From: Niallia sp. XMNu-256
Lineage (GTDB): Bacteria; Bacillota; Bacilli; Bacillales; Cytobacillaceae
Direction of reading: 5' to 3'
DNA: 64,000 bases
NCBI RefSeq assembly: GCF_036670015.1
Contig: NZ_CP137636.1
Span: 784,501-848,500 of the forward strand
Part shown: positions 19,113 to 27,851 of the stretch, piece by piece
Numbering within the stretch: position 1 is the first letter of the stretch
How the letters are laid out: every line of letters begins with the position of its first letter
Made by a program: the position numbers and the translations under genes
Notes under the pieces: model-generated
Database searches by the model: none
What the model saw: the letters and a program-made list of their open reading frames with translations, nothing else
Told to the model about the DNA's origin: nothing

Positions 19113-19160
19113 AAAAAAAGCGGTGCTCGCACTTGATAAGTGGCAGACGCCGCTTTTTTT
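19113..19160. terminator. Bidirectional terminator yutM / DUF3889 gene
   Basis: Long hairpin with AAAAAAGCGG and CCGCTTTTTT arms and a second inner stem GCACTT / AAGTGG-like, between convergent genes. Confidence 0.8.
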
Positions 19161-19161
19161 C

Positions 19162-19509
19162 TTATCTAGCTACTTCTTTATAGGTTATCTTTACGATTTG
19201 CTCTGTGGAATTGTTAAATTCAATATTAACTAGAACACCAAATTCTCTATTTTTCCCTTTTAACCATAACTTGAATTTTTCAACAGAGTGGTTTCCTTTA
19301 TTTTCACGTCCAACATGTAAATAGTCCACAACCTCAGCATTTGGATATCTCTCTTTTGTTTTTTGAACGGCAATATTGCCCCACTTTGCATAAGGCGGGG
19401 TCGGTCTTTCGGCATAAACGACTGACTCTGCATTAATGGAACTAAAACTGGTAACCACAAAGCTCATAAATGAGAAGCAAATCATGCCGAGATACAGTAA
19501 TTTCTTCAT
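19162..19509 (-). CDS. Secreted DUF3889 family protein
   Basis: 115-aa protein with a signal peptide (MKKLLYLGMICFSFMSFVV, cleavage near INAES) and a DUF3889 domain: TPPYAKWGNIAVQKTKERYP and NREFGVLVNIEFN. AAAAGGGGG precedes the ATG. Likely exported; function unknown. Confidence 0.8.
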   Translation of the reverse strand: MKKLLYLGMICFSFMSFVVTSFSSINAESVVYAERPTPPYAKWGNIAVQKTKERYPNAEVVDYLHVGRENKGNHSVEKFKLWLKGKNREFGVLVNIEFNNSTEQIVKITYKEVAR

Positions 19510-19654
19510 GTTTACCCCCTTTTCATTATAGAGTTTGTAGACTCTCTACGTTTTATTCTTCATTAGATTTTCTTGAGACCTTTTGGTTACAGTTGTTTTT
19601 TTGCTATAAAGAATAATACAATGGAATTAAGTACCATTCCGGAGGTGAAGGGTT

Positions 19655-20869
19655 TTGAATAGACCTAAAGTTGTGATACTAGGTGCTGGTTTTGGCGGAC
19701 TCATGGCTGTAACAACGTTGCAAAAAGAATTAATGGAATCAGAAGCAGAAATTTTTTTAGTAAATAAACATGATTATCACTATCAACGGACATGGCTCCA
19801 TCAAGTAGCGGGAGGAACGATCCATCCTAACCGTGTTCGATTTGAAATAAAACCGTTATTAAATCGGAATAAAGTCCGGTTTGTAAAAGAAACAGTCTCA
19901 AAAATTGATACTCATCAACAAAAAGTAATATTTGATACTGGGGAAGAGCTCTCTTATGATTATCTAGTTGTTGCTTTAGGTGGAGAACAAGAAAATTACG
20001 GAATTAAGGGGATTAAGGAATATGCTCTTGCGATTTCAAGTGTAAATGCAGCAAGGCGTATTCGAAACCATATTGAAGATAAATTTAGAATGTATCATAC
20101 CCTTAATAATGATGACGATTTGACCATTGTCGTAGGTGGTGCTGGATTAACAGGGATTGAATTTCTAGGGGAACTGACAGATTGGATACCGAAGCTTTGC
20201 CGACAATATCATGTGGATCAAAAAAAAGTAAAATGCATATGTGTTCAATCATCTTATCCATTGCAGTTATTTGATCGGGATGTAGCGGAATATGCTGTGA
20301 AATCATTGGAGAAAAAGGGTGTTCAATTTATCATTGGAAAACGGATTAAAGAGTGTAAAAAAGATGCTGTTTTAATTGGGACAGGAGCGGAAGGGGAACT
20401 TGAAGAAATAAAAACAGGTACGTTTATTTGGGCTGCAGGTGTTCGTGGGAATAAAATTATTGAAGAGGCAGGCATCGAAACAACAAATGGCCGTGTGAAA
20501 GTTCTAAGCGATTTAAGGGTACCTGGATATAATAACCTCTTTGTTATTGGAGATTCTTCCCTTGTTATTGATCAGAAAACAGGTGAACCTTATTCACCAA
20601 CTGCACAAATTGCCTTACAGCAAGGAATAACTTGTGGAAAAAATATTGCTTCTCTTATTAGAAATGATAGTGAACTTGAAGCATTTGCCCCTCATATTCG
20701 TGGCATCGTCTGTGCGCTTGGTAAAAATAATGCCTGTGGAGTTGTGTATGGTAAGAAAATAACCGGATCAAAAGCACTCTCGATGAAAAAACTCATTGAT
20801 AATCGTGGATTATATATGATTGGAGGTACAGCTCTCCTCGCAAAAAAAGGACGAGTTAAGATCATATAG
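19655..20869 (+). CDS. yumB: NDH-2 family NAD(P)/FAD oxidoreductase YumB
   Basis: 404-aa type II NADH dehydrogenase-like flavoprotein. FAD motif ILGAGFGGLMAV at the N-terminus, VVGGAGLTGIEFLGEL near residue 158, IWAAGVRGNKIIEE near residue 260, and FVIGDSSLV near residue 295. The TTG start is supported by GGAGGTGAAGGG seven bases upstream. It is full length for the family, unlike the shorter YutJ paralogue 1.6 kb away on the other strand. A role in respiratory NADH oxidation is inferred. Confidence 0.88.
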   Translation: MNRPKVVILGAGFGGLMAVTTLQKELMESEAEIFLVNKHDYHYQRTWLHQVAGGTIHPNRVRFEIKPLLNRNKVRFVKETVSKIDTHQQKVIFDTGEELSYDYLVVALGGEQENYGIKGIKEYALAISSVNAARRIRNHIEDKFRMYHTLNNDDDLTIVVGGAGLTGIEFLGELTDWIPKLCRQYHVDQKKVKCICVQSSYPLQLFDRDVAEYAVKSLEKKGVQFIIGKRIKECKKDAVLIGTGAEGELEEIKTGTFIWAAGVRGNKIIEEAGIETTNGRVKVLSDLRVPGYNNLFVIGDSSLVIDQKTGEPYSPTAQIALQQGITCGKNIASLIRNDSELEAFAPHIRGIVCALGKNNACGVVYGKKITGSKALSMKKLIDNRGLYMIGGTALLAKKGRVKII

Positions 20870-20878
20870 AATGGAGAA

Positions 20879-20920
20879 TGCAGGCACCCTCTAGTTCAGA
20901 GTGCCTGCGTTTTATTTTTA
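20879..20920 (+). terminator. Terminator after yumB
   Basis: Inverted repeat TGCAGGCAC / GTGCCTGCG followed by TTTTATTTTT. Confidence 0.8.
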
Positions 20921-20994
20921 ATACACAAAAATTGACGCTTTTTCAAAGATTCAGTACACTTAATTTAGTGAACAAGGAGGGGGAAAAGCGCTTT

Positions 20995-21318
20995 ATGCAA
21001 ATGAATATTGTTGTTCTTATCATATCGATGCTGCTATTTTTCGTTTTATTTTTCGGAATTGGCTTTATTTTAAATATGTTACTTCGAATGTCATGGATTA
21101 TGGCTATTATATATCCCATTATCGCTTTTATTATTATTGATGATGTTCGTTTCATTGAATATTTTACAAATACAGTTACAGCGTTATCAGAATTAGGCTC
21201 ACGGATTATTGGACTAGCTGCTGCAGATATTTTAATATTGGCCTGTGGTTGGGGCGGAGCAATCATCGCTGGGGTTACTATAAAATCCTTGCGGAGTAGA
21301 GGCTATCAAATGTTTTAA
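20995..21318 (+). CDS. yuiB: YuiB family membrane protein
   Basis: 107-aa membrane protein with three hydrophobic segments (IVVLIISMLLFFVLFFGIGF, MAIIYPIIAFIIIDDV, LAADILILACGWGGAIIAG). Start chosen at 20995 because AAGGAGGGGG lies 11 bases upstream; an in-frame upstream start at 20878 lies within the previous terminator and is rejected. Order yumB-yuiB-yuiC matches B. subtilis. Function unknown. Confidence 0.82.
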   Translation: MQMNIVVLIISMLLFFVLFFGIGFILNMLLRMSWIMAIIYPIIAFIIIDDVRFIEYFTNTVTALSELGSRIIGLAAADILILACGWGGAIIAGVTIKSLRSRGYQMF

Positions 21319-21332
21319 AACAAAATACTCCT

Positions 21333-21373
21333 AAAAGAGAATCTCTGAACTGTATAGAGCTTCTCTTTTTTTT
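21333..21373 (+). terminator. Terminator after yuiB
   Basis: Inverted repeat AAAAGAGAA / TTCTCTTTT followed by T-run. Confidence 0.75.
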
Positions 21374-21452
21374 GATTTTCCTTCTTTTTACTATTCATGA
21401 ATAATTTTAAACTCCTTAGGAAATGAATAGTTTTGGGAGGAATGAAAAATAC

Positions 21453-22151
21453 ATGACAAAAATTAAAAAGCTAGCAACTCGTATGATCATGACCCTGCTA
21501 TTTATCGGAGCTTTGCTGACAACAATCCAATCAATTACAGGATTAGATGTAAAAACTTTTGTTACTAGTTTGAATGAAAAAGTTGAGGATGGTACGAATG
21601 GAACTTATATCTCGGATAAATTCACAGAGTTAAAAGGGGCCTTGCCACCATTTCACCTAACGGTTAAAGCGAACACAGAAGTCTCGGCAGTTGAGGCAGC
21701 GACTCAAAGCATGGAGGAGCAATTAGACCTAGCTAAGTACCCTAAAAAGAAAATGATTGCAACAGGCTACACTGCGGGAATTGAATCAACAGGAAAAAGC
21801 CCTAATCATCCGGAGTATGGGATTACCTATTCGGGTGTCATGGTTAAAAGAGATTTATATTCAACAATAGCAGCTGATTTAACGGTTTTTCCAATTGGAA
21901 CGATCTTATTTATTCCTGGGTATGGATTTGGGGTTGTTGCTGATAAGGGCGGTGCGATCAAAGGGAATCGGGTCGACTTATTTTTTAACACTGTAGATGA
22001 TGTATATAGTCAATGGGGTAAAAAGGAAATAGACGTTTATGTGATTGAAGAGGGCAACGGGACTCTTACAGAAGCAGATCTTCAAGTGTTAAATGAAGAG
22101 GAATCCATGCAAGTATTTCGTCAGCAATATATCGATACTGAAAGAAAATAA
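21453..22151 (+). CDS. yuiC: 3D-domain protein YuiC (Sps-type lytic transglycosylase)
   Basis: 232-aa cell-surface protein: N-terminal membrane/signal segment ([18 protein letters not shown]), a low-complexity region, then a 3D (Asp-Asp-Asp) domain with [17 protein letters not shown] and the catalytic [20 protein letters not shown]. In B. subtilis YuiC is a stationary-phase survival protein related to resuscitation factors with MltA-like fold that cleaves glycan strands. GGGAGGAATG lies upstream of the ATG at 21453. Full-length by eye. Confidence 0.85.
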   Translation: MTKIKKLATRMIMTLLFIGALLTTIQSITGLDVKTFVTSLNEKVEDGTNGTYISDKFTELKGALPPFHLTVKANTEVSAVEAATQSMEEQLDLAKYPKKKMIATGYTAGIESTGKSPNHPEYGITYSGVMVKRDLYSTIAADLTVFPIGTILFIPGYGFGVVADKGGAIKGNRVDLFFNTVDDVYSQWGKKEIDVYVIEEGNGTLTEADLQVLNEEESMQVFRQQYIDTERK

Positions 22152-22165
22152 GCCTGATAAAGGAA

Positions 22166-22245
22166 ATGAGGCTTTCTCGACAAGGTGACTGGCAACTACA
22201 TAAATAGTGAATCCGTCAAACCTTCTTGAGACAGCCTCATTTTGA
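22166..22245. terminator. Large hairpin between yuiC and yuiD
   Basis: Arms AATGAGGCT and AGCCTCATT separated by 58 bases that contain a second pair (TCTCGACAAGG / CCTTCTTGAGA). Sits between convergent genes and is followed by TTTT. Confidence 0.65.
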
Positions 22246-22247
22246 GG

Positions 22248-22727
22248 TTAGACTCGAAATAAAAAATGTATGGCTAGTGTAAGGAAAATACCTGTCAATC
22301 CGCCAAAAAACACTTCGCTCGGTTCATGACCAAGTAATTCTTTTAATTCTTTTCTAACTTCCTCTTCTGGTTTTTGTGGCATTGATTTCACTTCGTCTAC
22401 AAAATTTTTGAATTCAAATACCAACTGATTTAACACAGTGGCATGTTTGCCAGCCTGTCTTCTTACCCCTGAAGCATCATACATGGTAACAATTGCGAAA
22501 ACGCAAGCAACCGCAAAGATGGGGGAACCTAGTCCTGATTCAATTGCAACACCGGTTGCCAAGGCAGTAACCATAGCGGAGTGAGAACTCGGCATACCGC
22601 CTGTGCTCGTCATCAATGACCAATCAAGCTTTCTTGTTGCAATATATTGGATGGGAACTTTAATAAACTGTGCAAACAACACAGCCATAAGTGCAGCCCA
22701 TAAGGGAAAGTTTACAAACAAATCCAT
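22248..22727 (-). CDS. yuiD: Divergent PAP2 family membrane protein YuiD
   Basis: 159-aa membrane protein of the divergent PAP2 (acid phosphatase/vanadium haloperoxidase-related) family. The core STGGMPSSHSAMVTALATG near residue 40 contains the phosphatase Ser-His pair, and YDASGVRRQAGKHA near residue 85 supplies the Arg and second His. Four hydrophobic segments. Probably a lipid phosphate phosphatase; substrate unknown. Confidence 0.85.
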   Translation of the reverse strand: MDLFVNFPLWAALMAVLFAQFIKVPIQYIATRKLDWSLMTSTGGMPSSHSAMVTALATGVAIESGLGSPIFAVACVFAIVTMYDASGVRRQAGKHATVLNQLVFEFKNFVDEVKSMPQKPEEEVRKELKELLGHEPSEVFFGGLTGIFLTLAIHFLFRV

Positions 22728-22949
22728 TTTTGATTGATCATCCTTTTTAATTTTAGTAGCCTCACCATATTGGCATGTTACATTTTAACAAGATAAAGTA
22801 ATAAATGCCAGTGCTCTTATTCCCTTCGACAAATGAATATCCTTATTAACATAACTTGACGACACCCTATCATTAACTTACTCTAAAATTAGATCAGAAT
22901 AACTTGCAAAAGGTGGAAAAAGAATTATTTAAATGAAGGAGGATTTACG

Positions 22950-24446
22950 ATGTTTACTGTTCGCAGGCAACAACCCTTTACTGAAGAACATGAAAGTTTA
23001 ATTATTGGGCTATTTGACAGGCCGGTTAAATTTGAGGAAAAACTTTTGGAATTAGATCATTCTTTTTCGGGACAATTGACTGAACTCGTTAAAAGTGGTG
23101 ATATTTCAGCCCGGAAAGAACAAATTGCAAAAATACATACATTCGGACAAATTCCAAGCAAACGCCTCTATATGATTGGTCTTGGGAAGGAGAAGGAATC
23201 TTCATTTGAGGATATTCGAGAAGCTTTTGGGGTCGTTTTTAAAAGAATTAAAAAAGATAAATTAGAAGAAACAGCCATTTATTTAGATTCTTTCACAACG
23301 GAAAAGGTTGAAGCGCTAGATGTCGCCCATGCTTTAAGTGAAGCGTTTGCGCTAGCAACTTATCAATTTGAGGATTATAAACAAAAACCAAATGAGCCTG
23401 AAAAATGTATTGAAAGAATTGTAGTTTACACTGAAGAAGCTGATTCAGAAGAAATTAATGCCGCCTTAACGGTTGGATACGCGTATGGAAAAGGAACGAA
23501 CTCCGCGCGAACACTTGTTAATACACCTGGAAATTTATTGACAGCAACTGATTTGGCAGAGTATGCGAAAGAATTAGCAGAAAAATATTCGTTTGAAGTA
23601 GAAGTTTTGGAAAAAGACGATATGATAAAACTCGGTATGGGAGCAATGCTGGCGGTAAACCAAGGTTCTGCTGAACCTCCTAAAATGATTGTCTTAAAGT
23701 ATCAAGCGAAAGACGAGTGGACAGACGTCATTGGGTTAGTCGGGAAAGGAATTACTTTTGATACAGGTGGATATTCGATTAAAACAAAGGCTGGAATTGT
23801 CGGTATGAAAACTGATATGGGTGGTGCGGCTGCTGTTTTAGGAGCAATGGAAGTAATCGGAGAGTTAAGACCAGAACAAAATGTAGTGGCTGTGATTCCG
23901 TCGACAGATAATATGATTAGTGGGAATGCTTTAAAGCCAGATGATGTGATTATGTCAATGAGTGGAAAAACAATAGAAGTATTAAATACGGACGCCGAGG
24001 GACGACTAGTGTTGGCAGATGCTGTTACCTATGCAAAACACCATGGTGCCAATTACCTAGTTGATGTAGCTACATTAACAGGAGGGGTTATTACTGCACT
24101 AGGAACTGAAACAACGGGGGCGATGACCAATAATGATGAATGGTACCAGCAAGTTTTTGAGGCTTCTATAGAAGCTGGAGAACCGATTTGGCGTTTACCA
24201 ATATTTGAAAAAGATAAACAGCGGGTTCGTAATAGCAAGATGGCTGATTTAAATAATTCTCCTGGAAGTGAAGGGCATGCAATCATGGGCGGAGCATTTA
24301 TTGGTGAGTTTGCTGATACAACCCCTTGGGTGCATTTAGATATTGCTGGAACGGCAACAACAAAAAAAGGTGGGAATCTGGGACCATCTGGTGCGACAGG
24401 TGTCATGGTAAGAACTTTGGCGTTACTTGTTGAAAGGTTCCAATAA
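22950..24446 (+). CDS. pepA: Leucyl aminopeptidase (M17), YuiE/PepA
   Basis: Cytosolic M17 aminopeptidase of 498 aa using two metal ions. The N-terminal macro-like domain precedes the catalytic domain with [15 protein letters not shown] near residue 265, MKTDMGGAA, and the signature NTDAEGRL near residue 348. AAGGAGG precedes the ATG. All metal ligands visible (K, D, D, D, E) appear intact. Likely function: release of N-terminal residues from peptides in turnover. Confidence 0.95.
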   Translation: MFTVRRQQPFTEEHESLIIGLFDRPVKFEEKLLELDHSFSGQLTELVKSGDISARKEQIAKIHTFGQIPSKRLYMIGLGKEKESSFEDIREAFGVVFKRIKKDKLEETAIYLDSFTTEKVEALDVAHALSEAFALATYQFEDYKQKPNEPEKCIERIVVYTEEADSEEINAALTVGYAYGKGTNSARTLVNTPGNLLTATDLAEYAKELAEKYSFEVEVLEKDDMIKLGMGAMLAVNQGSAEPPKMIVLKYQAKDEWTDVIGLVGKGITFDTGGYSIKTKAGIVGMKTDMGGAAAVLGAMEVIGELRPEQNVVAVIPSTDNMISGNALKPDDVIMSMSGKTIEVLNTDAEGRLVLADAVTYAKHHGANYLVDVATLTGGVITALGTETTGAMTNNDEWYQQVFEASIEAGEPIWRLPIFEKDKQRVRNSKMADLNNSPGSEGHAIMGGAFIGEFADTTPWVHLDIAGTATTKKGGNLGPSGATGVMVRTLALLVERFQ

Positions 24447-24454
24447 GGGGAAAA

Positions 24455-24488
24455 AGAGGAAGCGGATTGCTTCCTCTTCTTACGTTTT
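24455..24488. terminator. Bidirectional terminator pepA / DUF1450 gene
   Basis: Inverted repeat AGAGGAAGC / GCTTCCTCT with a 5-base loop, T-rich on both exits. Confidence 0.75.
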
Positions 24489-24759
24489 AACAACTTGATA
24501 GATTCTTTAACCTCTCTAACAATACTCCTGCGTCATCAGCATGAATTACTTCACCATTTGCGATGACATAAGCCTTTTCTGTACATAATTTACAATGGCT
24601 TAAACACTCAAATTCCTTCGTAACAACATTGCGTTCATTAATAACCTGATCAAAGACTGATAAGATATCTTGATCAAAAAAACGATCCAAGTTCTTCTGA
24701 CAGAATTCAAGCTTTAACGATTTTCTTTTTCCAAATAGCTTTTGAAGAAAAATGCCCAT
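24487..24759 (-). CDS. DUF1450 family protein (second copy)
   Basis: 90-aa DUF1450 protein with an N-terminal basic extension (FLQKLFGKRKS), then LEFCQKNLDRFF and the cysteine pair ECLSHCKLCTEKAYVIANGE. Compared with the copy at 18402 the Cys spacing (CLSxC-x2-C) is conserved but the rest differs, so these are old paralogues. ATG preceded by GAGGGGATG. Function unknown. Confidence 0.8.
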   Translation of the reverse strand: MGIFLQKLFGKRKSLKLEFCQKNLDRFFDQDILSVFDQVINERNVVTKEFECLSHCKLCTEKAYVIANGEVIHADDAGVLLERLKNLSSC

Positions 24760-24958
24760 TTATTTAACATCCCCTCATTGGAGCTATCCTATAATACTCT
24801 TAATATAGCAAAGATTCATACAGGGACGTCAAGAAAAAGGGCATTAAACCCAAATATCAATTTTTAGATAAGGTTTGTTCCCAATTTGTAATTACTAGCA
24901 TATTAAGTAGTATAAAGAATCCTGTTTATAAGGGATTAAGATAAAGGAGGTAATGCAA

Positions 24959-25192
24959 ATGTATGGGTATAGAAACCCTCAATATGGATACAGAAACCCT
25001 CAAAATGGGGAAAGAGGATTTTTTCTCGCTCCTTTAGTTGGCGGACTTATCGGCGGTTTTCTGGGAGGAGCTATTTCTCGTCCTTACGGGGGGTATCCCG
25101 GTCCCGCTTTTGGAGGATACCCGGGAGTATATGGAGCGTTTCCAGGGGCTTATGGAGCTTATCCACCGTACCTAGGTTATCCTTATTATTAA
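24959..25192 (+). CDS. Small Gly/Tyr/Pro-rich protein, possibly spore-associated
   Basis: 77-aa low-complexity protein. It opens with two copies of YGYRNPQ, has one glycine-rich hydrophobic stretch (LAPLVGGLIGGFLGGAIS) that could insert in a membrane, and ends in repeats of the type GGYPG / GAYP. Start at 24959, eight bases after AAAGGAGG; the ATG at 24953 is too close to that site. Composition resembles small coat or spore surface proteins of bacilli, but there is no direct proof. Confidence 0.65.
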   Translation: MYGYRNPQYGYRNPQNGERGFFLAPLVGGLIGGFLGGAISRPYGGYPGPAFGGYPGVYGAFPGAYGAYPPYLGYPYY

Positions 25193-25220
25193 ATAATCAA
25201 ATTCAAATATGAAAATAAAA

Positions 25221-25268
25221 GGAACTAGGAGTCATTCACAAACTGGTGATGCCTAGTTCTTTTTTTTC
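25221..25268 (+). terminator. Terminator after Gly-rich gene
   Basis: Arms GGAACTAGG and CCTAGTTCT with further pairing inside, followed by eight T residues. Confidence 0.8.
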
Positions 25269-25368
25269 TTCAAAAAAACTTAACTGAAAAATGAAAAAAG
25301 ATGAGATTGATGTTAAAATATACTTAAGTTTATTTTTAAAGACTTGACATTAATTAGGGGGTGAAAGA

Positions 25369-25989
25369 TTGGCAGAAAATCAGCAGCATTTATTTATTGA
25401 TTTTGAATTTACTATGCCTGAGAAAGGAAAAAGAACGAAAGGCTTCTATCCTGAAATAATCGAAGCTGGAATTGTCGCTGTAGTTAATGGCCATATTTAT
25501 GAAAGGTACTCTACCTATGTCATACCAAATCGTTTCCCAGTATTAACGGATAGATGTAAATCCTTCCTCCATATCAGCCAAGCTCAAATTGATAAAGGTG
25601 TCACATTTCCTGAACTCATTTATAAGATTTCTAGTCTAGCAAGAGATTTTCAAAATACAGTTGTTACATGGGGAAATATGGATATGAAGGTATTACGCCA
25701 TAATTGCGAAAAGGCTTCATTGCCATTTCCGATCATAGCAAAGGAAATTGATCTATCTATGGAATATAAACGATTTTTTGGTGACCAAAATCAAACAGGC
25801 TTATGGAAGGCGGTTCAAGAATATGGAAAAGATGGTGTAGGGAAGCATCACCGTGCCTTGGATGACGCACTTACTACGTATCATATTTTTAAATTAGTCG
25901 AAAAGGATAAGCAATATTTACACAATCCTGATCACACGACGATTGGTGATCGAGTTGATTTTTCGCAGCTTTTTAATAAGTTTGCTTAA
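25369..25989 (+). CDS. kapD: KapD, 3'-5' exonuclease-like inhibitor of KinA pathway
   Basis: 206-aa DEDDh-type exonuclease-fold protein. Motifs: FIDFEFTMPE (Exo I), TWGNMDMKVLRHN (Exo II region), and KHHRALDDALTTYHIF (Exo III with H-x4-D). In B. subtilis KapD inhibits the KinA branch of the sporulation phosphorelay. TTG start supported by GGGGGTGAAAG. Convergent with kapB, consistent with the kap locus in bacilli. Whether it acts as an RNase is inferred from the retained acidic residues. Confidence 0.87.
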   Translation: MAENQQHLFIDFEFTMPEKGKRTKGFYPEIIEAGIVAVVNGHIYERYSTYVIPNRFPVLTDRCKSFLHISQAQIDKGVTFPELIYKISSLARDFQNTVVTWGNMDMKVLRHNCEKASLPFPIIAKEIDLSMEYKRFFGDQNQTGLWKAVQEYGKDGVGKHHRALDDALTTYHIFKLVEKDKQYLHNPDHTTIGDRVDFSQLFNKFA

Positions 25990-25991
25990 TT

Positions 25992-26024
25992 AAGCCAAAT
26001 CCTTAGACTGATTTGGCTTTTATT
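25992..26024. terminator. Bidirectional terminator kapD/kapB
   Basis: Inverted repeat AAGCCAAAT / ATTTGGCTT with a 10-base loop between convergent genes. Confidence 0.75.
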
Positions 26025-26043
26025 ATGCATGTAAAGTGTACAA

Positions 26044-26427
26044 TTATTCTTTAAAATAATCCTTTTCTAATGTTTCAATATTCCTCAAACTTTTCTCTGC
26101 AAACGCGGAAGAATCTTGCTCTAATTCGAGCTTAAAGTTCCTCACAGCCATTTTTAATGACGCCTCATAATTTGGAATTTCATCTTCATATGGCTTCACC
26201 ATTTTTTTCGGTATATTGGCTTGTTCTAAATAGGAAAGAGCCTTTCTTTCATGGAAAAAAGGAACATCTGCATTTTTAGGGTTGTGTAGATCTCCTTGCA
26301 ATGGATGTTTAATCACAGCTAAAACTTTGACTAAATAATGTTCTGGACGGATGTCAGTTAATTCCCCAATGTATTTTCCAGTTTTGTAAATCGCAGTCAC
26401 TTTATCCCCGATTTGTAATGTATCCAA
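26044..26427 (-). CDS. kapB: Kinase-associated protein KapB
   Basis: 127-aa protein with the KapB family pattern: IGDKVTAIYKTGKYIGEL at the start (SH3-like barrel), HPLQGDLHNPK in the middle, then a helical C-terminus. Annotated as a lipoprotein in B. subtilis, where it is needed for KinB signalling into the phosphorelay; I see no lipobox here, so that label may not hold for this copy. AGGAGG precedes the ATG. Confidence 0.83.
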   Translation of the reverse strand: MDTLQIGDKVTAIYKTGKYIGELTDIRPEHYLVKVLAVIKHPLQGDLHNPKNADVPFFHERKALSYLEQANIPKKMVKPYEDEIPNYEASLKMAVRNFKLELEQDSSAFAEKSLRNIETLEKDYFKE

Positions 26428-26597
26428 TTTAGGAACCTCCTTAGTACAATCACTTAATCCTTATTATGACGTACAAACATAAAAAAACAAAATAATTAGA
26501 AACAATTATATTTAGTAACAGGGGTCAGAAAATTTTGATGGTTATTTAATTAACTGTTATAATATTCAAAGAACTTATTTGAGAGAGAAGGGATTTT

Positions 26598-26813
26598 GTG
26601 TTTTCTTATGTTTTAGGTTTCCCGTTTCTTTACTTTCCGGAAGATAAAACAGAATACATTCCGGCTCTTATTACCATAATTATTTTTAGTGTTTTCGCTT
26701 ATTTTGCCTTTCGTATTTTTGGAAAAATATCCAAAAAAGAGGAACAGAAAATTCAAGAAGAAGTTGAAAAAACATTAAAAGGCCCAATGGAAGGAAAGAA
26801 CAGTCAATCATAA
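26598..26813 (+). CDS. Small membrane protein, unknown
   Basis: 71-aa protein with one clear transmembrane helix (IPALITIIIFSVFAYFAF) and a charged cytoplasmic tail. GTG start preceded by GAGAGAGAAGGG. No family recognised. It is followed by a hairpin (AGAACAGTC / GGCTGTTCT) and then by the interspersed repeat copy D. Confidence 0.6.
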   Translation: MFSYVLGFPFLYFPEDKTEYIPALITIIIFSVFAYFAFRIFGKISKKEEQKIQEEVEKTLKGPMEGKNSQS

Positions 26814-26837
26814 GGCTGTTCTTCTTTTATCTTTTAT

Positions 26838-27055
26838 CACGCTTAATCAGAGTAAGACCGAGACTCTATCTCTAGATTGTGAGTAGTATAAAATAAGATA
26901 GGTGGGGGATCAGCTGCCCTAAAATCTCCGAAATAATGATCACAGACTAAATACGCCTCCGGCAACGTCTGTGTGACCAGTTAGCTGTGGTCTAAAGCTT
27001 TCCATCAGTCGGGGGATGAAAGAAAACTTCACTGATGGAAGTTTCACTTTATGCC
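26838..27055 (-). repeat. Interspersed structured repeat, copy D (full form)
   Basis: Best-preserved full copy, on the minus strand. In its own direction it starts GCATAAAGTGAAACTTCC and forms a hairpin TCCATCAGT / ACTGATGGA with a TTTCTTTCAT loop. Next comes a perfect 7-bp stem CACAGAC / GTCTGTG (26941-26973) enclosing GCCGGAGGC, then CCCCCACCTATCTTATTT and the tail GTCTTACTCTGATTAAGCG. It occupies most of a 308-bp gap between two plus-strand genes. Confidence 0.85.
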
Positions 27056-27121
27056 AAAAGTTTAATTTTATTCGCATTTGTCAACACTAGAGACGAATCG
27101 TAAGGTGGAGGCTGTATAAAA

Positions 27122-27634
27122 ATGAAAAAAATAAGTTTATTTCTTTTGTTCCTTTTTTTAACAGGTTGTGTAGGAGAAGAAGTGACTAAAATGGATGTGA
27201 AAATGCACAATGCTGATGGGGATACACTTGGTACGATTACTCTAACCGAGCAGGCAAGTGGGATTAAATTAGATATAGACTTAAGTGGTTTGCCTTCAGG
27301 TGAACATGCAATGCATATTCATGATAAAAGTTCTTGTGAAGGACCTGATTTTAAGTCAGCAGGCGATCATTTTAATCCAGATGATAAGAAACACGGTTTG
27401 CTTCATCCTGAAGGGGCGCATGCAGGAGATTTGCCAAACATCATTGTGAAGGAAGGCGGTGTAGTAAAAGCAGAATTAAAGGCCCCTTTAGTAACATTGA
27501 AGGAAGGGAAAGCTTCTCTGTTAACAAAGGATGGGAAATCGATTGTTATTCATGACGGTAAAGACGATGGCATGTCACAACCAGCCGGGGATGCTGGAGA
27601 GCGAATTGCATGTGGAGAGATAACTAAGCAATAG
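27122..27634 (+). CDS. Cu/Zn superoxide dismutase-like lipoprotein
   Basis: 170-aa lipoprotein: signal peptide with lipobox FLTGC near residue 16, then a SodC domain. Copper ligands appear complete (MHIH, DHFNP and IVIHDGKDD), the zinc-site residues H..H..D lie in HGLLHPEGAHAGD, and the guiding arginine is in GDAGERIACG. B. subtilis YojM is reported to lack one copper ligand; this protein seems to have all four, so activity is plausible. AAGGTGGAGG precedes the ATG. Function outside the membrane is inferred. Confidence 0.87.
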   Translation: MKKISLFLLFLFLTGCVGEEVTKMDVKMHNADGDTLGTITLTEQASGIKLDIDLSGLPSGEHAMHIHDKSSCEGPDFKSAGDHFNPDDKKHGLLHPEGAHAGDLPNIIVKEGGVVKAELKAPLVTLKEGKASLLTKDGKSIVIHDGKDDGMSQPAGDAGERIACGEITKQ

Positions 27635-27668
27635 AAGAGGGAAAAATGATTATAAAAAAAGACAGACC

Positions 27669-27722
27669 AAAAAGAAGAAGAATGATCTACTTTAGTAGAA
27701 TAGAACTTCTTCTTTTTGTATT
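27669..27722 (+). terminator. Terminator after SOD gene
   Basis: Inverted repeat AAAAAGAAGAAG / CTTCTTCTTTTT with a 25-base loop containing a further small stem. Confidence 0.75.
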
Positions 27723-27851
27723 TTAGGGAAATGAAGTAAAATTGTATATAATATGAAATGGATTCATATTTACATTTAAAAGCTAGTATTTTAAGATAAA
27801 ACAGGGATCAATTCTATTATTATTAACGATAAACTTATTGGAGGCTTCTCT

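Noticed and set aside
22166-22245. Small RNA gene
   Set aside because: The long hairpin between convergent genes is explained more simply as a bidirectional terminator; no promoter-like sequence was seen.
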